A stretch of DNA of 64,000 nucleotides, taken from the NCBI GenBank assembly GCA_947176535.1, contig CAMWQU010000004.1, positions 52,495 to 116,494 on the forward strand. The letters are read 5' to 3'. Shown piece after piece: positions 7,957 through 16,771 of the stretch (its first letter is position 1; each line of letters starts with the position of its first letter). Made by a program: the position numbers and the translations under genes. The notes below the pieces were generated by a model. It saw nothing but the letters and a program-made list of their open reading frames with translations, was not told the origin of the DNA and did no database searches. Source of the DNA: an uncultured Prevotellaceae bacterium. GTDB lineage: Bacteria; Bacteroidota; Bacteroidia; Bacteroidales; Bacteroidaceae.

Positions 7957-9465
7957 TTGAATAGAACCCGACTGATACGAAACTTGTTTGTGCCGCGACT
8001 GCACGGGCTCGACCGGTATGCCACGGATGCGGAATATCTGCAACGCAAGGTACTCGTGCACTTGCTGAAGAAGGGCAAGCACACCCAATGGGGTGCGAAG
8101 CATGGCTATGACAAGATTCTTTCCTACGAACAGTTTGCCCGTTCGTCGGCTGTCGCCACTTACGAAGACCTGAAAACCTACATCGACCGGATGCGTCACG
8201 GCGAACGTAACGTATTGTGGCCGGGGCAGGTCAGGTGGTATGCCAAGTCGAGCGGTACGACGAACGACAAGAGTAAGTTCATCCCCGTGACGTCCGACGG
8301 TCTGCGCGATACTCACTACCGGGGCGGAAAGGATGTTGTTGCGTGGTATCTCAGGAATAACCCGAACAGCCGTCTTTTCGACGGTCGGGCCCTCATCCTG
8401 GGAGGAAGCCATGCCCCCAATTACAACCTGCCTCATTCACTCGTGGGTGACCTCAGTGCCATACTCATAGAGAACATCAATCCGCTGGTGAACCTTATTC
8501 GCGTTCCCAACAAGAAGACGGCCCTGCTGTCCGACTTTGAGGAGAAGCGCGAACGCATTGCCCGCGAGGCCATAAATAAGGATGTCACGAACCTGAGCGG
8601 CGTACCCTCGTGGATGCTGTCGGTATTGAATGCCGTCCTCGATGTGTCCGGGAAAGCGAACATCAGCGACGTCTGGCCCCACTTGGAAGTTTTCTTCCAC
8701 GGCGGAGTGGCTTTCACCCCCTATCGCGAACAGTTCCGTCGCATCATTGCCAGTCCCCTCATGCACTACATGGAGACTTACAATGCCTCGGAAGGTTTCT
8801 TCGGCGTGCAGGACGACCCGTCCGACCCCGCCATGAGCCTGATGCTGGACTACGGAGTCTTCTATGAGTTCATTCCGATGGAGGAACTGGGTAAGCCCTC
8901 GCCTGCGGTGGTGCCGCTGTGGGGGGTGGAGACGGGGCGTAACTACGCCATGGTCATCAGTACGACAAGCGGCCTGTGGCGCTATCTGATAGGTGATACT
9001 GTCCGCTTCACCAGTCTCCACCCGTACAAGTTCATCATCACGGGACGCACGAAGTCTTTTATCAATGCTTTTGGCGAGGAACTGATTGTGGACAATGCCG
9101 AACGCGGCATCGAAGTTGCCTGCAAGGCCACGGATGCCGAGGTGCGGGAATACACGGCGGCTCCGGTTTTCATGGATGAGCATGGCCGTTGCCGTCATCA
9201 GTGGCTGATAGAGTTCAGCCGTCCTCCGGCCGACACCGAGGCCTTTGCCGCCCGTTTGGATTTGGCCCTGCAGACCCTCAACAGCGACTATGAGGCGAAG
9301 CGCTACAAGGACATCACCCTGCAGCGGCTTCAGGTTATTCCGGCCCGTCCGGGCGTTTTTGATGACTGGCTGCGCCAGCAGGGCAAACTGGGCGGTCAGC
9401 ACAAGATTCCCCGCCTTTCCAATGAGCGGAAAGTGATAGAGGAACTTCTGAGATTAAATGGATAA
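7957..9465 (+). CDS. GH3 auxin-responsive promoter family (acyl-adenylate/amidase-type) enzyme
   Basis: 502 residues from a TTG start preceded by AAAGAGAG. No ATG occurs early enough, and family members start with a similar MN..(L/I)IR..F.PR segment. Motifs of the adenylate-forming fold are visible: WYAKSSGTTNDKSKFIP (ATP/phosphate loop), ETYNASEGFFGVQ, LWRYLIGDTVRFT and FIITGRTKSFINAFGEEL. Plant GH3 enzymes conjugate amino acids to acyl hormones; bacterial substrates are unknown. It is carried in an operon with housekeeping genes, 32 bp after the aminotransferase gene and 28 bp before an Ig-like lipoprotein gene. Confidence 0.88.
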   Translation: MNRTRLIRNLFVPRLHGLDRYATDAEYLQRKVLVHLLKKGKHTQWGAKHGYDKILSYEQFARSSAVATYEDLKTYIDRMRHGERNVLWPGQVRWYAKSSGTTNDKSKFIPVTSDGLRDTHYRGGKDVVAWYLRNNPNSRLFDGRALILGGSHAPNYNLPHSLVGDLSAILIENINPLVNLIRVPNKKTALLSDFEEKRERIAREAINKDVTNLSGVPSWMLSVLNAVLDVSGKANISDVWPHLEVFFHGGVAFTPYREQFRRIIASPLMHYMETYNASEGFFGVQDDPSDPAMSLMLDYGVFYEFIPMEELGKPSPAVVPLWGVETGRNYAMVISTTSGLWRYLIGDTVRFTSLHPYKFIITGRTKSFINAFGEELIVDNAERGIEVACKATDAEVREYTAAPVFMDEHGRCRHQWLIEFSRPPADTEAFAARLDLALQTLNSDYEAKRYKDITLQRLQVIPARPGVFDDWLRQQGKLGGQHKIPRLSNERKVIEELLRLNG

Positions 9466-9493
9466 GTAAAGTTAGGGCATAAGAGCAAGCGCA

Positions 9494-11452
9494 ATGAGAC
9501 GAACGGCCATATTTAACTACCTCGTTTTAGCTTTCAATATACTTCTGGTCGCCTGTGCCAGTATCGGCAGCCCCGACGGCGGGCCTTACGACGAGACACC
9601 GCCAAAGGTCGTACAATGTACTCCCGATAATAAATCTACGGGCAATACGAAGAAGAAAGTCAGCATCCTCTTCGACGAATACATCAAGATGGAGAATGCC
9701 AGCGAGAAGGTCGTTATCTCTCCGCCACAGATAGAGATGCCGAACATCCGCACGGCGGGTAAGCGTGTGAAGATAGACCTCTTCGATTCCCTGCGTGCCA
9801 ACACGACCTACACCATTGACTTTAGTGATGCCATTGTGGACAGCAACGAGGGTAATCCGTTGGGCAAGTACACCTATTCGTTCAGCACGGGTGAGACCAT
9901 CGACACGATGGAAGTGTCCGGCACGGTGCTCAATGCCGAAGACTTGGAACCCGTCAAGGGAATATTGGTGGGGCTGTATGCTGCCGATTCCACCTACAGT
10001 GATACCCTCTTCACGAGTTCGCCGCTCATCCGTGTTGCGCGGACAAACGGCAGCGGACAGTTCACCATCAAGGGAGTGAAAAACGGGGCCTATCATGCCT
10101 TTGCCCTTCAGGATATGGACGGCAACTATTATTTCAGTCAGAAGAGCGAGGTGCTGGCTTTCGATACGGCTTCGTATTCCACCAGTCATCGCCCCGACCT
10201 GAGGCCCGATACCGTGTGGTCGGCCGACAGCGTCATACAGAAAATACGCATGGTGCCTTATTACCACTATTATCCCGACAATGTGGTGTTGCGTGCTTTC
10301 CTTGAGGCCGGTCAGGACAAACATCTGCTGAAGACGGAGCGCAAGAATCCCGACAGTTTCACCTTATACTTCACGGCACCGCAGGACACGCTGCCGCAGA
10401 TTACGGGCATAGGATTCGACGCGGAGCGGACGCTGTTGGCCGACCCCTCGCTTCACAACGACACGATAACGTACTGGATTACAGATACGCTCGTCTCTTA
10501 TCCCGACACTATTGCTTTTGCTCTGACTTACCCCGACACGGACACGCTGGGTATCGACCGGCTGCGGACGGACACGCTGGAACTGGTGGCGAGGAACACA
10601 CATGCCAAGCTGGAGAAAGAGCGGCAAAAGAACTCCGAGGAGTGGCAGAAACAGCGTGAAAAGCGGATAAAGAAGAGCAAGGGCGAGGTGAAACCCGAGG
10701 AAAACCCCTACGAAACTGTTTATATGACCACGCAACTGAATCCTTCGGGCACGCTCGATCCCAATCAGAATATCACGTTCACGTTTGGCGAACCCATTGC
10801 AGAGGTCGATATGGAGCACGTGCACTTTACGCTGAAGGTGGACTCCGAATACGTGGCCGCTCCCTTCCTGTTGCAGCCCGTACCCGGGAAAATCTGTCAG
10901 TATCGCCTTTACGCCGAATGGGAGCCGCAGGAGAGATACCGCTTTGAGGCCGACAGCCTGGCTTTCAAGAGCGTGCTTGGCCACTATGCGAAGTCCATGA
11001 AGAACGAGTTTCGTGTCCGCTCTCTCGACGAGTACGGGGCCATCTTCATCCGCCTCGTCGGTGTGGAGAAAGGCGACACGGCAGACTACATCGTGCAGTT
11101 GCTGAACAAGAGCGACAAACCCGTGGTCTCGCAGAAAGCCGTGGACGGGCGCGCCGACTTCTTCTACCTGAAGCCCACCGAGTATTACATGCGCCTCATC
11201 ATCGACCGCAACCGGAACGGGCGGTGGGACACGGGAGACTACCGGAGTCAGACGCCGCCGGAGGAAGTGTTCTACTTCCCCCGTCCCATCCCTCTGCGGG
11301 CAAAGTTCGAGATGGAGCAGGACTGGAATTTCCGTTCCATAGAAGCCACCCGCCAGAAACCCCAGGCCATCACCAAGCAGAAACCGGATAAGGAGAAAAC
11401 CGTGAAGAACAAAAACCGGCAGCGCGAGCTGGACAAGCAGCAGAAACGCTAA
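9494..11452 (+). CDS. Ig-like domain lipoprotein (Bacteroidetes conserved)
   Basis: 652 residues with a lipoprotein signal (LLVAC, Cys21). The segment after it, GSPDGGPYDETPPKVVQCTP, followed by SILFDEYIKMENASEKVVISPP, is the typical start of the N-terminal bacterial Ig-like domain of this Bacteroidetes family. Further beta-rich repeats follow, including a transthyretin-like segment at about 140-210 (VSGTVLNAEDLEPVKGILVGLYA). A charged Lys/Glu linker (about 370-400) and a highly basic Lys-rich tail end the protein. It is presumably outer-membrane anchored. The role is unknown. It lies between the GH3 and DUF3108 genes in the same run. Confidence 0.85.
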   Translation: MRRTAIFNYLVLAFNILLVACASIGSPDGGPYDETPPKVVQCTPDNKSTGNTKKKVSILFDEYIKMENASEKVVISPPQIEMPNIRTAGKRVKIDLFDSLRANTTYTIDFSDAIVDSNEGNPLGKYTYSFSTGETIDTMEVSGTVLNAEDLEPVKGILVGLYAADSTYSDTLFTSSPLIRVARTNGSGQFTIKGVKNGAYHAFALQDMDGNYYFSQKSEVLAFDTASYSTSHRPDLRPDTVWSADSVIQKIRMVPYYHYYPDNVVLRAFLEAGQDKHLLKTERKNPDSFTLYFTAPQDTLPQITGIGFDAERTLLADPSLHNDTITYWITDTLVSYPDTIAFALTYPDTDTLGIDRLRTDTLELVARNTHAKLEKERQKNSEEWQKQREKRIKKSKGEVKPEENPYETVYMTTQLNPSGTLDPNQNITFTFGEPIAEVDMEHVHFTLKVDSEYVAAPFLLQPVPGKICQYRLYAEWEPQERYRFEADSLAFKSVLGHYAKSMKNEFRVRSLDEYGAIFIRLVGVEKGDTADYIVQLLNKSDKPVVSQKAVDGRADFFYLKPTEYYMRLIIDRNRNGRWDTGDYRSQTPPEEVFYFPRPIPLRAKFEMEQDWNFRSIEATRQKPQAITKQKPDKEKTVKNKNRQRELDKQQKR

Positions 11453-11497
11453 GTCGCGGTTAAACGGTGGCTCCGGAAGACGGTCTAACCGAACAGT

Positions 11498-12343
11498 ATG
11501 ATTATGAACAAACGAATTATTGCCCTATTGCTCCTCATCGCAGGATGCTCTCCGCTCCTCACCAGCCGCAGCGTTCTGCTCCGTGCCCAGTGCCCCGTGA
11601 CGAACACGGCCATACAGGGAGGTGAGCGGCTGGAGTATAAACTCTACTTCAACTGGAAATTCATTTGGAAGACGGCGGGTTCGGCCACCATGACGACCCG
11701 CAACGTCACCTATCGCGGCGAGGCGGCCTATCAGACTGACCTCATCACCCGCACGGCCAATCTCGTAGACCGGTGGTTCTGCATGCGCGACACGCTCCGG
11801 GCCGTCTATTCGGAGAACATCGTTCCTTACTACTACCGTAAAGGTGCCCAAGAGGGGGATAAGTATCGCCTGAACGAAATACGCTACTCCTACGCCGGCG
11901 GGCAGACGCGGCTGCATCAGTATTACCGCCACGGCGACGGGCGTGTCTCCGTAGCCGACAATTCGTCCTCGTCCTGCGTCTATGACATGGTGTCGATGGT
12001 CATGCGCGCCCGTTCCTACAAGTCGAGCGACTTCGTTGTGGGACAGCGCATTCCGTTTCAGTTTGCCGACGGCAACCGCATAAAGGAAGAAACCCTCATT
12101 TATCGGGGTGTGAAGAAGTTCACGACGGAGGGTGAAAACAGAAAGACCTATCGCTGTCTGGTATTTTCCTACATGGAGAAAACGAAGAAAAAGGAGAAGG
12201 AAATCGTAACCTTCTACGTCACGGACGATGACAACCACACTCCCGTCCGCCTCGACCTCAATCTGCGCTTCGGCACCGCCAAGGCTTACCTCACGCGGGC
12301 CACGGGCTTGCGCAATCCGGAAACCAGCATCGTAAAGAAATAA
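11498..12343 (+). CDS. DUF3108 domain exported protein
   Basis: 281 residues (279 if the second ATG at 11504 is used). A signal peptide with IALLLLIAGC is followed by the DUF3108 signature GERLEYKLYFNWKFIWKTAG and a beta-rich body ending FYVTDDDNHTPVRLDL. DUF3108 proteins are predicted periplasmic or outer-membrane lipocalin/LolA-like folds of unknown role. It is the last gene of the run that starts at 3551; gene spacing within the run is 18-45 bp, suggesting one operon. Confidence 0.85.
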   Translation: MIMNKRIIALLLLIAGCSPLLTSRSVLLRAQCPVTNTAIQGGERLEYKLYFNWKFIWKTAGSATMTTRNVTYRGEAAYQTDLITRTANLVDRWFCMRDTLRAVYSENIVPYYYRKGAQEGDKYRLNEIRYSYAGGQTRLHQYYRHGDGRVSVADNSSSSCVYDMVSMVMRARSYKSSDFVVGQRIPFQFADGNRIKEETLIYRGVKKFTTEGENRKTYRCLVFSYMEKTKKKEKEIVTFYVTDDDNHTPVRLDLNLRFGTAKAYLTRATGLRNPETSIVKK

Positions 12344-12380
12344 TCTGCGGACGTGTTCTTAGGGAAGCGTTTGGCCGGTC

Positions 12381-12480
12381 GCTGTCAATAGCGTGACAGC
12401 AGTGCTGCCAAGCGTGATGATACTGCCGGTGTCATCGGCGTGACAGCGGTAGTGTCATTATGGTGAAACTTGAGTGAAAC
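12381..12480. repeat. 23-24-bp-period repeat array with TGTCA..TGACA palindromic cores
   Basis: Between two convergent genes, GCTGTCA-6 nt-TGACAGC (12381-12400) is followed by degenerate units. TGTCA-like half sites fall at 12383, 12406 (TGCCA), 12430 and 12453, which is a spacing of 23, 24 and 23 bp. The best units are palindromic. The period is close to that of the GTCCATAGCGGGAC arrays, but the core sequence differs. Confidence 0.6.
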
Positions 12481-12526
12481 CGATATGGGGTTGAAAGAAA
12501 GTGTATTGTGTCTTTCGGTGCTCGGC

Positions 12527-13546
12527 CTATAACCATCCCTCCTGCTTATACCACGCCACGGAACGGCGAACGCCCTCCGCCAGTCCGACCTGCGGTTCGT
12601 AGCCGAGGTCGCGTCGGGCCGGTTCGATGTCGCATTGCCAGTTGCGCTGGCTGAGAATGTAGTATTTGTCGAGGTTCAGGGTCGAGAGTTTGCCGAACCA
12701 TCGGCTTACCGTCCCGCTGACGGCGCAGACGCAACGGAGAAACCACAGCGGAGCCTTGATATGCAGCACAAATGAAGTTCCCATTTCCTTCTGCAGCAAG
12801 TCGCTGAACGCACGACTGTTGTACACCCGGCCGTCGGAGAGGAAGTAACTTTTGCCCACAGCGTGCGGGGCGTCCATCGACTTGAATACCGCCTGCACGA
12901 CATCGTCCACGTAGACGAACGTCAGGTCTTGCGGCCGGTAGCCTACGGCGAAGTCGATGTGCTGTTTGATGCTCTTGCCCATGATGTAATAGTCGCGTTC
13001 GCGCGGCCCGTAGATGCCGGTGGGGCGCAGAATTACGAAGGGGAAATTGTCGAGCCCCTGCAGAAACTGTTCGGCCTTCCACTTGCTCTCGCCGTAGGCC
13101 GTGTTGGGGACGGGCGTGTCCTCGTCACGAATCGGCAGATAGGGATAGGGCGTTTCGCGGATGGCACCGAAAATGCTGAGCGAGGAGACGAAGACGAAAC
13201 GCCGGGGAATCATGTCCTCGGCCATCAGGGCACGCACCAGATTCTTTGTTCCCTCCGTGTTCGTGCGGAAAAATCCGGCTCTGTCCGGGCTTTTTGTAGC
13301 TCCCGCGGCATGCACGATGTAGTCCCAGCCTTTTCCCTCCATGTGCTGCTTGTAGCGGCGCAGTTGTCCACGCAGTTTCTCATAGTCGCCCAAATCCAAT
13401 TCGGCAAACTTCAGACGTTTGTCCTTCAGATACTTGCAGCTACTCGTGCTGCGCATGCCTGCCCACGTGTCGAATCCCTTTTCGAGGGCTTTCTCACACA
13501 CGAAACTTCCCACGAAGCCGCTGGCTCCTGTCACAAGTATGGTCAT
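12527..13546 (-). CDS. NAD(P)-dependent epimerase/dehydratase (extended SDR)
   Basis: 339 residues with the N-terminal Rossmann motif TGASGFVGSF (residues about 6-15) and the catalytic YxxxK in NTAYGESKWKAEQ. A Thr/Ser-rich HAAGATKSPD segment takes the place of the usual HxAA motif. The substrate could be a nucleotide sugar or a sterol/flavonoid-like ketone; the sequence does not decide. It is transcribed alone from a TAACTTTG box at 13574-13581, divergently from rnr, and converges on the DUF3108 gene. Confidence 0.88.
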   Translation of the reverse strand: MTILVTGASGFVGSFVCEKALEKGFDTWAGMRSTSSCKYLKDKRLKFAELDLGDYEKLRGQLRRYKQHMEGKGWDYIVHAAGATKSPDRAGFFRTNTEGTKNLVRALMAEDMIPRRFVFVSSLSIFGAIRETPYPYLPIRDEDTPVPNTAYGESKWKAEQFLQGLDNFPFVILRPTGIYGPRERDYYIMGKSIKQHIDFAVGYRPQDLTFVYVDDVVQAVFKSMDAPHAVGKSYFLSDGRVYNSRAFSDLLQKEMGTSFVLHIKAPLWFLRCVCAVSGTVSRWFGKLSTLNLDKYYILSQRNWQCDIEPARRDLGYEPQVGLAEGVRRSVAWYKQEGWL

Positions 13547-13573
13547 CTTGTCTTCTTTTTTTGTTCAGCGTGA

Positions 13574-13581
13574 CAAAGTTA
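13574..13581 (-). promoter_or_regulatory. -7 box (TAACTTTG) of the epimerase gene
   Basis: TAACTTTG on the minus strand, 27 bp before the ATG at 13546. It lies back to back with the rnr -7 box. Confidence 0.6.
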
Positions 13582-13594
13582 CAATAAAATTCCT

Positions 13595-13602
13595 TATATT
13601 TG
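13595..13602 (+). promoter_or_regulatory. -7 box (TATATTTG) of rnr
   Basis: TATATTTG on the plus strand, 28 bp before the rnr ATG at 13631. The divergent -7 boxes are only 13 bp apart, so the two promoters must compete or be read alternately. Confidence 0.6.
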
Positions 13603-13630
13603 TCATAAAATTATAGATAAACTTACGACT

Positions 13631-15838
13631 ATGGCAAAGAGCAAAGGCAGCAAGCGCATCACCCGCAAACAGATGGTGGCTTATCTGGAGCGCACTTTCG
13701 AGGCGCATCCCGACGAACGGATGGAGTTGAAGGAGATATTCCGCACGCTTAATCTGACCACTCACCCCTCTAAGATGCTCTGCATGGACGTGCTGGAGGA
13801 TATGATAGAGGATGATTACCTCGTGGAGAAGCCCCGTTACACGTATGGGCTGAAGACTCAGGGGCAGGTGATGGAGGGCGTCTTTGCGCGGAAAGCCAAC
13901 GGGAAGAACACGTTCCTGCCCGACGGCGGCGGACATCCCATTTTGGTGGCCGAGCGCAATTCGCTGCATGCCATGGACGGAGACCGCGTGAGGGCTACGA
14001 TGATGGCTCGCCGGCGCAATCACGTTCGCGAAGCGCAGGTGACGGAGATTCTGAAGCGGGCCGACAAGAGTTTCGTGGGCAGGCTCCGTTGTCAGCGCGA
14101 TATTGCTTATCTGCTTACCGAAGACCGTACATTGGCGAACGATATTTTCATTCCTCGTCGGAACCTGAAAGGAGCCAAGGACGGCGACAAGGTGGTGGTG
14201 AAGATTATCGAATGGCCGGCCGAGGCCAAGAATCCTGTCGGAAAGGTGGTGGACGTGCTGGGGCAGTCGGGCGAGAACGATGCCGAGATGCACGCCATAC
14301 TGGCGGAGTTCGGACTCCCTTACCGCTATCCACAGCAGGTGGAGGATGCCGCCAATCTCATACCCGACCGGATTCCCGAGGAGGAAATCCGGAAGCGCGA
14401 GGATATGCGTGAAGTCATGACTTTCACCATCGACCCGCGCGATGCCAAGGACTTTGACGACGCTATCTCCATCCGCAAGGTCAGCACACGGATGTGGGAG
14501 GTTGGGGTGCATATTGCCGACGTGTCGCACTACGTGCAGGAGGGCAGCATCATCGACAAGGAGGCGCAGAAGCGCGGCACCAGTGTCTATCTCGTAGACC
14601 GCACCGTGCCCATGCTTCCGGAGCGTCTGTGCAACAACATCTGTTCTCTGCGCCCCGACGAGGATAAACTCGCGTATAGTGTCATCTTCCTTTTGGATGA
14701 GGAAGCGGAAGTGAAAGACTGGCATTTGGCAAAGACCGTCATCCGCAGCAACCGGCGCTTCATCTACGAGGAGGTGCAGCAGGTGCTGGAGGCCCACGGG
14801 GAGGCCAGTCCCGAAGATTATCAGAATCCGGGAGACCGTGTGGAGCCTGAGCGTCCCGACTATGAACCGGCCGAGCACTTTGCCGAGGAACTTATCATGC
14901 TGAACCGCATGGCAAAGGCTCTCCGGGCACGGCGTTTCCGGCAGGGAGCCGTGGATTTCGACCGTCAGGAGACGCGCTTCGAGATTGACGAAAAGGGTAA
15001 ACCGCTGAGCGTTTATTTCAAAGTGGCGAAGGATGCCAATAAGCTGGTTGAGGAGTTTATGTTGCTGGCCAACCGTACTGTGGCGGAGGGCATCGGAAAG
15101 GTGGGTAAGAACAAGACATCTAAGGTCTTTGTCTACCGTGTACATGACCAACCCGACCAAAACAAACTCATCAATCTTTCCGAGTTTGTCGTTAAGTTCG
15201 GTTTACGCCTGAAACCTACGGGCTCGAATAACGCTGTCAGTCAGAGCCTGAATAAGATGTTGCATGAGGCGAAGAGCACGAAGGCAAGCAATCTGATAGA
15301 AATGGTGACTCTGCGGGCCATGATGAAGGCTAAGTACAGCACGGATAATATCGGACACTACGGACTGGCCTTTGACTACTATACCCACTTCACAAGCCCC
15401 ATACGCCGCTATCCGGACTTGATGGTTCACCGTCTGCTGGCTCGTTATGCCGATGGCGGACGCAATGTTCAGCGGAGCCGTTTTGAGGAAGAGTGCGAGC
15501 ACGCCAGCCGGATGGAGCAGACGGCGGCACTGGCCGAACGTGCGAGCATCAAGTATAAGGAGGTGGAATTCATGCAGGAACACGTCGGGCAGGAGTATGA
15601 CGGTATCATTTCGGGTATCACCGAATACGGCCTGTATGTGGAAATCAAAGAAAACAAATGCGAAGGAATGGTGCCCTTGCGTGACCTTGACGACGACCTG
15701 TACGAGTTTGACGAGAAAAACTATTGCCTGTGGGGCCGCCGCCATCATCATCGCTATTCGTTGGGCGATGAGGTGCGCATCCGTATCGTTTCCGCCAACC
15801 TTGAGCGCAAGCAACTCAATTTCTCCCTCGTCAAATAA
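13631..15838 (+). CDS. rnr: Ribonuclease R
   Basis: 735 residues. The order is an N-terminal winged-helix/cold-shock part (about 1-230), the RNB exonuclease domain with the catalytic acidic motif FTIDPRDAKDFDDAIS (267-280), and a C-terminal S1 domain (GISGITEYGLYVEIKENKCEGMV near 660-680). It degrades structured RNA 3' to 5' and takes part in rRNA and tmRNA-linked mRNA turnover in the cytosol. The length is normal for the family. It is preceded by its own -7 box and ends 31 bp from a convergent gene. Confidence 0.96.
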   Translation: MAKSKGSKRITRKQMVAYLERTFEAHPDERMELKEIFRTLNLTTHPSKMLCMDVLEDMIEDDYLVEKPRYTYGLKTQGQVMEGVFARKANGKNTFLPDGGGHPILVAERNSLHAMDGDRVRATMMARRRNHVREAQVTEILKRADKSFVGRLRCQRDIAYLLTEDRTLANDIFIPRRNLKGAKDGDKVVVKIIEWPAEAKNPVGKVVDVLGQSGENDAEMHAILAEFGLPYRYPQQVEDAANLIPDRIPEEEIRKREDMREVMTFTIDPRDAKDFDDAISIRKVSTRMWEVGVHIADVSHYVQEGSIIDKEAQKRGTSVYLVDRTVPMLPERLCNNICSLRPDEDKLAYSVIFLLDEEAEVKDWHLAKTVIRSNRRFIYEEVQQVLEAHGEASPEDYQNPGDRVEPERPDYEPAEHFAEELIMLNRMAKALRARRFRQGAVDFDRQETRFEIDEKGKPLSVYFKVAKDANKLVEEFMLLANRTVAEGIGKVGKNKTSKVFVYRVHDQPDQNKLINLSEFVVKFGLRLKPTGSNNAVSQSLNKMLHEAKSTKASNLIEMVTLRAMMKAKYSTDNIGHYGLAFDYYTHFTSPIRRYPDLMVHRLLARYADGGRNVQRSRFEEECEHASRMEQTAALAERASIKYKEVEFMQEHVGQEYDGIISGITEYGLYVEIKENKCEGMVPLRDLDDDLYEFDEKNYCLWGRRHHHRYSLGDEVRIRIVSANLERKQLNFSLVK

Positions 15839-15869
15839 GGGGATGCGAGAGCACGGTTAGACTACCTAT

Positions 15870-16730
15870 TTACCATTCGAATTGCAGGACGCCCACGAAA
15901 CGGGCGTTCTTGCCTTGGTGGTCGAGCGGAATTTCGCGACCGTCGGCGTTGGGCAGGTAACGGGTATATTCAAAGTAGGAATGCGAGTGGCCGCCCAGAA
16001 CGACGTCTATGCCGCGGGTGGCACGGATGACGGCGGGGTCTTGGTCGTCGTCATCGCCATAACCTAGATGAGAAAGGCAGATGACAAAGTCGCAACGCTC
16101 CTCGTTGCGCAGCCGGTCTACTATCTGTTGGGTCGCTTGGATGGGGTGGGTGTATTTCACGCCCTGACAGTTGGCGGCGGAGACGAGGCCCTCCAGTTTG
16201 GGACATAGGCCGAAAATGCCGATGCGCATGCCTGCACGTTCCTTGACGATGTAGGGCTTTACCAGTCCCTCGCATACGGTACCCGTGAAGTCGTAGTTGG
16301 CGCAGACGATGGGGAAACGGGCCATGCGGAACAGGCGGGCCATGTTGTCCAGACCGCTGTCGAACTCGTGGTTGCCGATGGTGCAGGCGTCGTAGCCCAT
16401 AAGGTTCATCAACTGCACCTCCACTTCTCCCTTGAAGAGACTGTAATACACGCTTCCTTGCGAGAAGTCGCCGCAGTCGAGCAATAGCAGGTCGGGATGT
16501 TCTTGGCGCAGCTCCTTGATGAGGCTTACGCGGCGCACATATCCTCCCTTGTCGGCCTGATTAGGGTCTACGTCGTGTGGTGAGATGGGTTCGACGCACG
16601 AATGCGTGTCGCTGGTGTGGACAAGCGTCAGAGTTTGTTTCTCCGGCGCAGTTTGTGCGGCGGCGTTTTGCAGGGAACAAAGGCCGAATAAGAGACTGAA
16701 AGCTATAAATGCAAATGTGGTACGTTTCAT
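15870..16730 (-). CDS. Exported metallophosphatase, catalytic half of a 5'-nucleotidase
   Basis: 286 residues with a signal peptide (about 1-25). Calcineurin-like metallophosphoesterase motifs are all present: HTSDTH, DCGDFSQG, GNHEFD, and GGHSHSYFE. This is the N-terminal domain of UshA-type 5'-nucleotidases, which are usually single proteins of 500-600 residues. The C-terminal domain is encoded separately by the gene 41 bp upstream (16772-17512). It should hydrolyse nucleotides or related phosphates in the periplasm. Confidence 0.88.
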   Translation of the reverse strand: MKRTTFAFIAFSLLFGLCSLQNAAAQTAPEKQTLTLVHTSDTHSCVEPISPHDVDPNQADKGGYVRRVSLIKELRQEHPDLLLLDCGDFSQGSVYYSLFKGEVEVQLMNLMGYDACTIGNHEFDSGLDNMARLFRMARFPIVCANYDFTGTVCEGLVKPYIVKERAGMRIGIFGLCPKLEGLVSAANCQGVKYTHPIQATQQIVDRLRNEERCDFVICLSHLGYGDDDDQDPAVIRATRGIDVVLGGHSHSYFEYTRYLPNADGREIPLDHQGKNARFVGVLQFEW

Positions 16731-16771
16731 AAACTAATAGGGTATAATAGGGGTAATGGTGGAAAATAGCC

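Noticed and set aside
13565-15160. 531-aa minus-strand ORF opposite rnr
   Set aside because: Antisense shadow; rnr motifs are complete on the plus strand.
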